A program made the translations under genes and the position numbers. This document shows positions 1-6,736 of a stretch of 8,512 nucleotides of DNA, in pieces (position 1 is the stretch's first letter; every line of letters starts with the position of its first letter). Below the pieces are notes generated by a model that had not been told where the DNA came from, did not search any database, and saw only the letters and a list, made by a program, of their open reading frames with translations. Source of the stretch: Bacteroidota bacterium (lineage in GTDB: Bacteria; Bacteroidota; Bacteroidia; Chitinophagales; Chitinophagaceae); NCBI GenBank assembly GCA_021824855.1, contig JAKAJX010000236.1, positions 1 to 8,512 of the forward strand, read 5' to 3'.

Positions 1-1202
1 TCATCGGCATTCATTAAAACTGTATCAATAACATTTACTACAAATTCCATATCATGTTCTTTCATACCTCTGGTAGTAATTGCCGGAACACCAAATCTAA
101 TACCCGAAGTAACAAAAGCACTTTTATCATCAAAAGGAACCATATTTTTATTGGCAGTAATATCAGCATGTCCTAATACTTGTTCTGCTTTTTTACCGCT
201 GATATTTTTATTGCGTAAATCAATTAACATTAAATGATTATCGGTACCTGCACTAATTATTTGATACCCCCTGCTTACAAAAGCGGTAGCCATTGACTGG
301 GCATTTTTTTGTACTTGCCCAGCATAGGTAGTAAACTCATCGGTTAAAATTTCTCCAAATGCAATAGCTTTTGCGGCAATAACATGTTCTAAAGGACCAC
401 CTTGCGTACCCGGAAATACAGCCATATCAAGTAAGTTACTCATCATCCTGGTATTTCCTTTCACATCTTTTAATCCAAATGAATTTTCAAAATCTTTCCC
501 CATCATAATAATACCACCACGAGGTCCACGTAAAGTTTTATGTGTAGTAGACGTAACAAAATGACAATGCTGAAATGGTGAGCTTAATAAATTCTTGGCA
601 ATTAATCCGGCAGGATGTGCAATATCGGCCATTACAAAAGCACCTATTTCATCGGCAACCAATCTAATTCTTGCATAATCAATATCCCGACTATAAGCAC
701 TGGCACCACAAATAATTAGTTTAGGTTTTACTTTACGGGCCTTATCTTCTAACATTTCATAATCAATTAATCCCGTTTCTTTTTTAACCCCATAAGAATG
801 TGCCTGATATAATTTGCCGCTAAAATTAACAGGACTACCGTGCGTTAAATGCCCACCCATACTTAAATCTAATCCAAGAATGGCATCGCCGGGTTGCAAT
901 ATTGCCAACAGCACGGCTGCATTGGCTTGTGCCCCACTATGCGGTTGTACATTGGCATATTCAACATTAAATACTTGCTTTAATCTATCAATGGCTAATT
1001 GTTCTGTTTGATCTACAATTTCGCAACCACCATAATATCTTCTGCCCGGGTATCCTTCTGCATATTTATTGGTTAATACGGTACCCATTGCTTCTATTAC
1101 CTGAAGAGATGTAAAATTTTCTGAAGCTATTAATTCAATTCCCCTTCTTTGCCTTTCTAACTCTTGATTTATCAAATTAAAAACTAACGTATCTCTTTGC
1201 AT
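1..1202 (-). CDS. glyA: Serine hydroxymethyltransferase, C-terminus cut by window edge
   Basis: This PLP enzyme interconverts serine plus tetrahydrofolate and glycine plus 5,10-methylene-tetrahydrofolate in the cytoplasm, and is the main one-carbon source for purine, thymidylate and methionine synthesis. I translated the minus strand from the ATG at 1202-1200 (MQRDTLVFNLINQELERQRR) and obtained 400 codons open to the window edge. Family landmarks are in order: IELIASENFTS near residue 25, the NKYAEGYPGRRYYGG segment, HSGAQANAAV, VMADIAHPAG (the Asp and His that contact PLP), and STTHKTLRGPRGG, in which Lys222 is the Schiff-base lysine. The visible end is DTVLMNAD. Bacterial members are usually about 415-430 residues, so only the last few dozen residues should be missing. 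It is transcribed away from the nucleotidyltransferase gene. Asp codons that I checked are GAT, the host style. Identification is secure. Confidence 0.97.
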   Translation of the reverse strand, partial: MQRDTLVFNLINQELERQRRGIELIASENFTSLQVIEAMGTVLTNKYAEGYPGRRYYGGCEIVDQTEQLAIDRLKQVFNVEYANVQPHSGAQANAAVLLAILQPGDAILGLDLSMGGHLTHGSPVNFSGKLYQAHSYGVKKETGLIDYEMLEDKARKVKPKLIICGASAYSRDIDYARIRLVADEIGAFVMADIAHPAGLIAKNLLSSPFQHCHFVTSTTHKTLRGPRGGIIMMGKDFENSFGLKDVKGNTRMMSNLLDMAVFPGTQGGPLEHVIAAKAIAFGEILTDEFTTYAGQVQKNAQSMATAFVSRGYQIISAGTDNHLMLIDLRNKNISGKKAEQVLGHADITANKNMVPFDDKSAFVTSGIRFGVPAITTRGMKEHDMEFVVNVIDTVLMNAD

Positions 1203-1218
1203 GAATATAAATTTTTCG

Positions 1219-1226
1219 CAAAAATA
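1219..1226 (-). promoter_or_regulatory. Candidate Bacteroidota -7 element for glyA
   Basis: Read on the minus strand these bases are TATTTTTG, a full match to the TAnnTTTG -7 consensus of Bacteroidota sigma-ABfr promoters. The element ends 16 bases before the glyA ATG, so transcription would start with a very short leader of about 10 bases. No TTTG -33 box lies at the expected distance of about 19 bases upstream, so the match could be chance in AT-rich DNA. Confidence 0.3.
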
Positions 1227-1326
1227 ATTAATTGCTATTGGTAATTCTATTTTTTGAAAAGAATGTTTTACACTTTGCAATAACCAAAAACTTGTTTGGC
1301 AAAAAGATTTGCTTACTTTCACGCCG

Positions 1327-1343
1327 CATATTAAGTGAATATG
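1327..1343. promoter_or_regulatory. Operator-like dyad in the glyA divergent gap
   Basis: The 201-base gap between the two divergent genes holds a perfect 6-base inverted repeat, CATATT and AATATG, separated by AAGTG. A second, shorter dyad, CCAAA and TTTGG, lies at 1284-1299 with a 6-base spacer. The first sits about 60 bases before the nucleotidyltransferase ATG, where a repressor or activator could bind. No regulator is encoded nearby. Dyads of this length in AT-rich DNA can arise by chance. I found no convincing -33/-7 pair for the plus-strand gene. Confidence 0.22.
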
Positions 1344-1403
1344 TATAGATTTTGAAATATGATTATATTTTTTATTGTTCATTAAATAGCACAATCCCCT
1401 AAA

Positions 1404-2396
1404 ATGAAAGCAATTATTCCTGTGGCTGGTGCCGGAACCAAATTAAGGCCACATACTTATACACAACCAAAAGCATTAATTCCTATTGCGGGTAAAACTA
1501 TTTTAAGTTTTATTGTAGATCAATTGCACGAAGCAGGTATTACAGAATTTATTTTTATTGTAGGATATTTGGGCGAAAAAATTCAAGAATATGTAACGCA
1601 AACTTATCCCGAATTTACTACACATTTTGTTTATCAAAATGAGCGACAAGGAACAGGCCATGCAATTGAATTAACAAAAAATATTGTAGGCAACGATGAG
1701 GTTTTTGTAATATTAGGCGATACCATTTGCGAATACGATATAAAAGAAGTGTTAGAATCTCCCTACAGTATGTTGGGAGTAAAAAAAGTTGATGACCCAC
1801 ACAATTTTGGAGTAGCAGAAATTAATGAAAATGGATTTATTGAACATGTGGTAGAAAAACCCGCTATACCTAAAAGTAATATGGCATTAGTAGGCTTATA
1901 TAAAATAAAAGAAACCCATTTTTTATTTGAATGCTTACACCATATTTTCACTGCGAATATTACCAGCAATGGCGAATACAATTTAACCGATGCATTAGAC
2001 TGTATGATAAAACGTGGTGCTAAATTTCAACCGTTTAAAGTAAAAAATTGGTTCGATTGTGGTAAGAAAGAAACCTTACTGGAAAGCAATGCCACTTTAA
2101 TGAAAAAATTTGGCGGCAATGTGCATGAGAATGTACAAACAGAAAATGCTATTATTATTCCACCGGTTAGTATTGCTGCAGGTTCTATAATAAAAAATTC
2201 CATTATTGGTCCACACGTTTCAATTGGTGCCAATAGCAATGTTCAATTTTCAATAGTTCGCGACAGCATAATAGGTTCTTATACCAATTTATATGAAGTA
2301 GTTGTAGATAACTCTTTAATAGGAAGCGATGCCAGTGTTAAAGGCCTAAGCCGAAGTTTAAATATTGGCGATAATACTGAAATAGATTTTGGATAA
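1404..2396 (+). CDS. Sugar-phosphate nucleotidyltransferase with C-terminal left-handed beta-helix
   Basis: A 330-residue enzyme of the NDP-sugar pyrophosphorylase family, which makes a nucleotide sugar from a sugar-1-phosphate and an NTP. The N-terminal Rossmann-like domain starts at residue 1 with MKAIIPVAGAGTKLRP, the nucleotide loop; the usual GTR of the loop is GTK here. PKALIPIAGK (22-31) carries the sugar-phosphate lysine region, QGTGHA (82-87) contacts the base, LGD has the metal ligand Asp106, EKP is at 151-153, NGEYNLTDAL at 189-198, and WFDCG contains the second metal Asp218. From about residue 245 the sequence turns into isoleucine-spaced hexapeptide-like repeats (IIPPVSIAAG, SIIGPHVSIG, SIIGSYTNLY), a left-handed beta-helix as in archaeal-type thymidylyltransferases and in GlmU. 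Which nucleotide and sugar are used cannot be read; glucose-1-phosphate with dTTP or UTP is the default guess. An in-frame TAA six codons before the ATG limits upstream extension. No SD sequence is present. Confidence 0.88.
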   Translation: MKAIIPVAGAGTKLRPHTYTQPKALIPIAGKTILSFIVDQLHEAGITEFIFIVGYLGEKIQEYVTQTYPEFTTHFVYQNERQGTGHAIELTKNIVGNDEVFVILGDTICEYDIKEVLESPYSMLGVKKVDDPHNFGVAEINENGFIEHVVEKPAIPKSNMALVGLYKIKETHFLFECLHHIFTANITSNGEYNLTDALDCMIKRGAKFQPFKVKNWFDCGKKETLLESNATLMKKFGGNVHENVQTENAIIIPPVSIAAGSIIKNSIIGPHVSIGANSNVQFSIVRDSIIGSYTNLYEVVVDNSLIGSDASVKGLSRSLNIGDNTEIDFG

Positions 2397-2397
2397 T

Positions 2398-2464
2398 GAT
2401 ACATCCAAAACAAAAATGATGCTTAATACATTACCATGTTTTCATTTTCCTAATTAAATGTATC
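2398..2464. repeat. Nested inverted repeats between two plus-strand genes
   Basis: The 87-base gap between the nucleotidyltransferase and the flavoprotein gene contains two nested perfect 7-base inverted repeats. GATACAT (2398-2404) pairs with ATGTATC (2458-2464), and AAAATGA (2413-2419) pairs with TCATTTT (2442-2448). The outer arm begins just after the stop codon. The folded form could act as a weak, AT-rich terminator or as a protein-binding site in front of the next gene. There is no T-run after the structure, and the stems are rich in A and T, so stability is low. Confidence 0.25.
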
Positions 2465-2483
2465 TATTTACTACATTTATGGT

Positions 2484-3425
2484 ATGTTTTCTAATCGTAT
2501 CACACAACTTCTAAAGATTAACTATCCCATTATTCAGGCAGGAATGATTTGGGCAAGTGGCTGGAAATTGGCCAGTGCAGTGAGTAATGCAGGAGGCTTG
2601 GGATTAATTGGTGCAGGCAGTATGTACCCCGATGTACTAAAAGAACATATTCAACGCTGCAAAGCAGCAACCAATAATCCTTTTGGCGTTAACCTTCCAT
2701 TAATGTATCCCGATATTAATAAACATATTGAAATAATTATTGAACAAAAAGTACCTATTGTTTTTACCAGTGCAGGCAATCCTACCACTTACACTCCCTA
2801 TTTAAAACAACAAGGCATTACCGTTATACACGTTGTAAGCAGTAGCGTATTTGCACAAAAAGCAGCAGCAGCAGGTGTTGATGCAATTGTTGCCGAAGGC
2901 TTTGAAGCAGGTGGCCATAACGGAAAAGAAGAAACAACCACATTGGTATTAATTCCTGCAGTGCGAGATGCTGTAAAAATTCCTGTAATTGCAGCAGGTG
3001 GTATTGCAACAGGCAGACAAATGTTGGCAGCAATGGTGCTTGGTGCCGATGGTGTTCAGGTTGGAAGCAGATTTGTTTGTACGCCGGAAGCCTCGTCGCA
3101 CTTGAATTTTAAGGAAGCGGTGCTTAATGCTAAAGAAGGCGATACATTATTAAGTTTAAAAAAAATTGGAGCAGTACGACTATTAAAAAACAATTTTTTT
3201 AATGCAGTGCGAGAAGCTGAATTGCGTGGCGATGATGAAGAACAATTAAAAAATTTATTAGGTCGTGGCCGTGCAAAAAAAGGAATGTTTGAAGGCAATG
3301 TAGAAGAAGGCGAATTAGAAATAGGACAAGTAAGTGCTTTAATAAAAGAAATAAAACCTGCCGCCGAAGTAGTTAATGAAATTTGGAATGAGTTTGAAAA
3401 TGCTTTAACAAAACCTATTTTGTAA
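2484..3425 (+). CDS. FabK/nitronate monooxygenase-family flavoprotein
   Basis: A 313-residue FMN-dependent TIM-barrel protein of the 2-nitropropane dioxygenase family, which holds both class I nitronate monooxygenases (detoxify alkyl nitronates such as propionate 3-nitronate) and FabK, the flavin enoyl-ACP reductase of fatty acid synthesis. Visible marks are YPIIQAGMIWAS at the start (strand 1, FMN site), NAGGLGLIGAGS (35-46), NPFGVNLPL (65-73), AEGFEAGGHNG (137-147) with the catalytic His145, IPVIAAGGIATG (166-177) and LGADGVQVGSRF (186-197), the phosphate-binding loops. The GGH motif is shared by both subfamilies, so the sequence alone does not settle the reaction. Many Bacteroidota use FabI as enoyl reductase, which makes the monooxygenase reading somewhat more likely, but this is inference. 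Length fits either. The start follows an in-frame TAA 11 codons upstream with no ATG between. All eight Asp codons are GAT. Confidence 0.85.
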   Translation: MFSNRITQLLKINYPIIQAGMIWASGWKLASAVSNAGGLGLIGAGSMYPDVLKEHIQRCKAATNNPFGVNLPLMYPDINKHIEIIIEQKVPIVFTSAGNPTTYTPYLKQQGITVIHVVSSSVFAQKAAAAGVDAIVAEGFEAGGHNGKEETTTLVLIPAVRDAVKIPVIAAGGIATGRQMLAAMVLGADGVQVGSRFVCTPEASSHLNFKEAVLNAKEGDTLLSLKKIGAVRLLKNNFFNAVREAELRGDDEEQLKNLLGRGRAKKGMFEGNVEEGELEIGQVSALIKEIKPAAEVVNEIWNEFENALTKPIL

Positions 3426-3471
3426 AAGAATATTATTTTAAGTAATAACGTTTAAGAACTGTGCAATACGT

Positions 3472-3510
3472 TTGCTGCTTTGCGTTGTATTGAAAATAGC
3501 GAAGCAGCAA
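3472..3510. repeat. 12-base stem hairpin at the left edge of the accessory block
   Basis: TTGCTGCTTTGC (3472-3483) can pair with GCGAAGCAGCAA (3499-3510) over 12 base pairs with one G-U pair, leaving a 15-base loop. It begins 47 bases after the flavoprotein stop. It could end transcription of that gene, although no T-run follows. It could instead be a recombination-type structure at the block's edge: a 6-base inverted pair, TAACGT (3446-3451) and ACGTTA (3560-3565), encloses it. An alternative pairing, CAATAC (3464-3469) with GTATTG (3487-3492), competes with the main stem. The rest of the 195-base gap shows no gene. Confidence 0.4.
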
Positions 3511-3620
3511 TTGAATAAAAGTTAGTATACACTATTTAAAAACAAAAGATGAATTACATACGTTAGCCAACATAACAAAAAATATCTTGCTGTGTACTAT
3601 GGCCAATAAAATTTCTTACT

Positions 3621-4232
3621 ATGCAACAAGTTAATTTCATTCTAATTGCAATTGTTATATTATTCGAATCCTGTAATAGCCATACACATGGCGATTCTAC
3701 CTCATCATTTAAAAAAGAAATTCCTACCTATATCGGTGGCAGTGTTGACATATTTTATGAATTAGCAAAATACAGACAAAATCAGTTAGGACTTGACAGC
3801 CTTGAAAATGGCTTCCACGATTTGCAGATTAGAGTTTGGTATGACTTTGCACTTGTAAAAGAAGGCAAGCTAATAGTTATTACAAACAAAGACACCAACT
3901 GGACTGCAATTATTTATGTTTGGCAAATTGACCGTAACGGTACAACTGAAACTATGGTTTCTAAAAAAATACAACAAGTTGTACCTAAATCGGGTTGGCC
4001 AATATTCTCAAAAAAATTATTAGACTTACAGATAGTAACATTGCCCACTCAAGATGATGTTGAAGGCTACAGTGCAGGAGATGATGGCAGAACATATAAT
4101 GTTGAAGTTGCAACAAAAAATCAATATCGGTTTTACAGTTATTGGGAGCCGCAAAAAAATAAAAACCAGTTTTGGCAAGCAAAAAATATGACCGAAATTT
4201 TAAATCTTCTCGAAACAGAACTTAACAATTGA
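3621..4232 (+). CDS. Unrecognised small lipoprotein-like protein
   Basis: A 203-residue protein that I do not recognise. The N-terminus has a hydrophobic stretch (residues 4-15) followed by FESC with Cys18, a loose lipobox of the kind seen in Bacteroidota, so export and lipid anchoring are likely. The n-region lacks the usual Lys or Arg, which weakens the call. After a polar linker (19-33) the mature part is about 165 residues, rich in aromatic residues and in alternating polar/hydrophobic runs (QIRVWYDFAL, GKLIVITNKD, WTAIIYVWQI), suggesting beta-strands. No catalytic motif is visible. The start is limited by an in-frame TAA at 3573-3575 with no ATG between. It converges on the restriction-modification gene with only 44 bases between the stops. 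Asp codons are 6 GAC to 6 GAT, unlike the flanking host genes, which suggests shared ancestry with the accessory block. It may be unrelated in function to the enzyme next to it. Confidence 0.75.
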   Translation: MQQVNFILIAIVILFESCNSHTHGDSTSSFKKEIPTYIGGSVDIFYELAKYRQNQLGLDSLENGFHDLQIRVWYDFALVKEGKLIVITNKDTNWTAIIYVWQIDRNGTTETMVSKKIQQVVPKSGWPIFSKKLLDLQIVTLPTQDDVEGYSAGDDGRTYNVEVATKNQYRFYSYWEPQKNKNQFWQAKNMTEILNLLETELNN

Positions 4233-4276
4233 GCAACAACACAAGCACACAATATTTATTGTTGGCAGTTGTTCTC
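4231..4276. terminator. Possible shared terminator between convergent genes
   Basis: The gap between the two convergent stop codons is almost wholly an inverted repeat. GAG plus AACAAC (4231-4240, with one bulged C) pairs with GTTGTT plus CTC (4268-4276), and the loop contains a second small dyad, CAATA and TATTG (4250-4261). A structure placed exactly between convergent stops suits a bidirectional terminator. Neither side has a clear T-run after the stem, so the efficiency is doubtful. Confidence 0.35.
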
Positions 4277-6736
4277 TCATTCTTTCAAAAATTCATACGC
4301 ATAAACTTTTGGCTCAATTTTGTATGCAAGTTGCCTTAATTTTTCTCTTAGGCCGCCAATAAGATTCGTATATGTTTCATCTAAACTTTTATTGTTCATT
4401 TTTCCTGTTTCATTTCTTCCTTGAAAATACTCTCTAATGTCGTACAACGAAGCGTTTACATTGCAGTTAGGTTGTTTATGATAATATTTCCAAAGTTCGC
4501 GGCCTGCATTAAAAACGGCTGTTGCCTCTTCAGAAAATTTTAAAGGTGCTCGGTTATAAGGCACTTCCGGCTCAAACAAAATAGATAGAGTATATATAGA
4601 TTTTTGTGGAGGTTTAGGCTTTCCTTTTATAAAATCTGTCATAAAATTGCTCTCAAATTTTTCTCTGGCATTTACTTCTTGTTCTGTAAAAGGAATCCAA
4701 TGATTGGTACCCTCTTTTGAGCTAATTCTATTTTGACTGTAAAATAAAGTATAAGCTAAGCAATCATTTTGAAATTCTGTGTCTCTTTCCCAGCCATCAT
4801 TTGGATACAAAAACTGGTCGCGGTCGTTAAGCCAAGTTGACTCAATTGAATGTCTAACTGAAAAATAGATTGATATTTCAATTAAATTGTATTTTGAAAT
4901 ATTATATTTCGTAGCATTATTGGGAGTACCATTTCCATTTATTTTATGAATACTACTTATTAAACAATAATTATTGTTTTGAAAATCAGGTCCATTATTT
5001 CCTGTATAGCCAATTACCTCATTCTTTTCCTTTACTCCATATTTTGTAATCCAATCGGTAATTCGTTTATCATTTCCATTTATATAAAAAACTTTAGAGC
5101 CTATGTATTCACATTGCTTTTCATAAACATCAGTTTCTATTTGCTTAAGATTATTCTTTTGAATAAAGTCCCAAATTAAAAAACCAATTGGAAAATTTCC
5201 AGTTACATTATCAAATGTATTTGCCGGCACAACAAAACCTTTTTTAAATTTAGGGTTAAATAATTTTCTGAAAATATTAAACCCATCTCCATTTACATAT
5301 TTTAATTTACTGAAAGCAGCCAATTTACAATCAGGAATTTCATCATTTACTCTTATAAAAAATTGTACAAATAATTCACGAATTGCCAATCCTAATTTGT
5401 CTTTATACTTATTCCAAATTTTACTTTCAGTTGCAACGTTTGTTTTATTCTTTCTAACTTCTGTTACAGAAACATTTCCCGCTTCAGCATACGGCGGATT
5501 GATGTAAACAACTAATTTTTTTCGTTTGTTTGGATTGTTGATTATGTCTTGTAATGGTTTGGGCAATTTGCTAAAATCGTCATTCAAAAAGTCGAACTGA
5601 AAAACGTGGTCGTCTAATAAGTTGGCACCGTTTTTAATACGGTCGTGCATTACTTCAACATCTTGCTTATCTAATGTTGATGCCCAAGTATTGTATTTAT
5701 TAGTTAGTCCGTGCAACAAGTTTCCGGTTCCAGCGGCACAATCCCAAACATAATATTCATCTTGCCAATCTTCGCCCAAAACATCTGTCAAATATTTTTG
5801 CGAAAGTTCAACCCAAATTTGAGGAGTAAAAAAACTGCCTTTGCGTTCTCTTACATCTTGCGGAACAAGTAAATCTCTACGTTCTACAATATAATCCCAA
5901 TATTCTTCTTTCGGTGGTCGGTCGTACTTGTTCCAAAATTGTGTATGTGCAACTTGTTTATCGGTAAAAGATGTTTCGCTATGACTAAATAAACCCGATT
6001 CGCTTAGTTTTCGGTCAAGTTCATAGTGGTCGTGTTTAAGTAAAACATACAATTTTTCTTTTAAGGTATTGTTTTCGTGAGAAAGAAGGTCGGCAAGATA
6101 GAAGTCGCCATCAATAATTCCGCTCTTTTTTGCTATGTCCCAATTTACAGCAATAGTTGGTTTTACAGTTTGCAACCACTTGTTGTAAATAACCATAAAA
6201 TTATTTTTGTCAATTTTGGTTTTGGTTAAACCGAATTTGCCAACAATGAAATTTTTTTTGATAAATTTTTTAAGTTCTCGGTCGTCATTTAGGAAGTTAA
6301 AGAGCAAAGCTTTGCTGTCAATTACTGCTTTTACTTTTTCGTAAATAAGTTTAAACTCTTTCGTGTCGTAGTTTGAAGGTGTTACATTCCAATTAAAGTC
6401 GCTTATGTAAAAAACTTCGTGAATGTTGTTGTATGGAATAAAAGCAATTTTTTCTCCGTCAAATGCCCCAAGCATTGCCGGCGGTAAATACTTGTCAAAA
6501 GTTCTTGCTTTACCAATAGTTAGTATAAGTTGAACAATGGATTTGTAAATGTCCGACGAACCTTTTTTTGCCTCTGCCCAAAGTATAGATTCTTGGTCAA
6601 ATAATTCTTTTTGACTTTCGTGCATACATACACAAAAGTCTACATTGCCCATTATTTTGGTGCAATCATATATCCAAAAGTAGTCTTGTGCTACTTTGTT
6701 TTTAAGTTCTTCTTCTCTTATGTTTAAGTATTTCAT
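4277..6736 (-). CDS. Putative type IIG restriction endonuclease/adenine methyltransferase
   Basis: An 819-residue protein that appears to combine DNA cleavage, N6-adenine methylation and target recognition in one chain, protecting the cell from phage and plasmid DNA. The N-terminal part has Asp33 (NVDFCV), then WAEAKKG with Glu55 and Lys57, then Gln69 in a helix (SIVQLILTIGK), matching the PD-(D/E)XK nuclease pattern. A helical linker follows (about 120-290). The methyltransferase core begins with ERKGSFFTPQ (297-306, motif X region), then WDCAAGTGNLL (331-341, motif I, AdoMet binding) and INPPYAEAG (412-420, motif IV, catalytic NPPY). The order X-I-IV is that of gamma-class adenine methylases (Eco57I type). 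Residues from about 500 to 819 probably hold the target recognition domain. An in-frame TAG three codons upstream fixes the start. No separate S, R or helicase gene is present. Asp codons are 12 of 13 GAC in residues 1-180 but 5 of 14 in 501-819. It could be methyltransferase-only if the nuclease motif is fortuitous. Confidence 0.85.
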   Translation of the reverse strand: MKYLNIREEELKNKVAQDYFWIYDCTKIMGNVDFCVCMHESQKELFDQESILWAEAKKGSSDIYKSIVQLILTIGKARTFDKYLPPAMLGAFDGEKIAFIPYNNIHEVFYISDFNWNVTPSNYDTKEFKLIYEKVKAVIDSKALLFNFLNDDRELKKFIKKNFIVGKFGLTKTKIDKNNFMVIYNKWLQTVKPTIAVNWDIAKKSGIIDGDFYLADLLSHENNTLKEKLYVLLKHDHYELDRKLSESGLFSHSETSFTDKQVAHTQFWNKYDRPPKEEYWDYIVERRDLLVPQDVRERKGSFFTPQIWVELSQKYLTDVLGEDWQDEYYVWDCAAGTGNLLHGLTNKYNTWASTLDKQDVEVMHDRIKNGANLLDDHVFQFDFLNDDFSKLPKPLQDIINNPNKRKKLVVYINPPYAEAGNVSVTEVRKNKTNVATESKIWNKYKDKLGLAIRELFVQFFIRVNDEIPDCKLAAFSKLKYVNGDGFNIFRKLFNPKFKKGFVVPANTFDNVTGNFPIGFLIWDFIQKNNLKQIETDVYEKQCEYIGSKVFYINGNDKRITDWITKYGVKEKNEVIGYTGNNGPDFQNNNYCLISSIHKINGNGTPNNATKYNISKYNLIEISIYFSVRHSIESTWLNDRDQFLYPNDGWERDTEFQNDCLAYTLFYSQNRISSKEGTNHWIPFTEQEVNAREKFESNFMTDFIKGKPKPPQKSIYTLSILFEPEVPYNRAPLKFSEEATAVFNAGRELWKYYHKQPNCNVNASLYDIREYFQGRNETGKMNNKSLDETYTNLIGGLREKLRQLAYKIEPKVYAYEFLKE

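Noticed and set aside
814..1011. Open plus-strand frame of 65 codons
   Set aside because: It lies antisense within glyA, whose translation shows strong family motifs through this stretch. The product is Cys/Pro-rich and resembles no known protein.
2859..2876. GCA triplet run in the flavoprotein gene
   Set aside because: It simply encodes the alanine-rich helix AAAAG and is too short to be a meaningful repeat array.
4979..5179. Hydrophobic 66-codon plus-strand frame with a membrane-protein look
   Set aside because: It is antisense to the restriction-modification gene. AT-rich antisense frames readily give Ile/Leu/Phe-rich products, and no promoter or start context supports it.
6252..6259. 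Run of eight T (A8 on the coding strand) in the restriction-modification gene, considered as a phase-variation tract
   Set aside because: An A8 run also occurs in the flavoprotein gene near 3158-3165, so tracts of this length are ordinary here and there is no sign of frame disruption.
4277..6736. Reading the large gene as a BREX PglX or a type ISP enzyme
   Set aside because: No helicase motifs are present for type ISP, the length is well short of PglX, and no other BREX genes are nearby.
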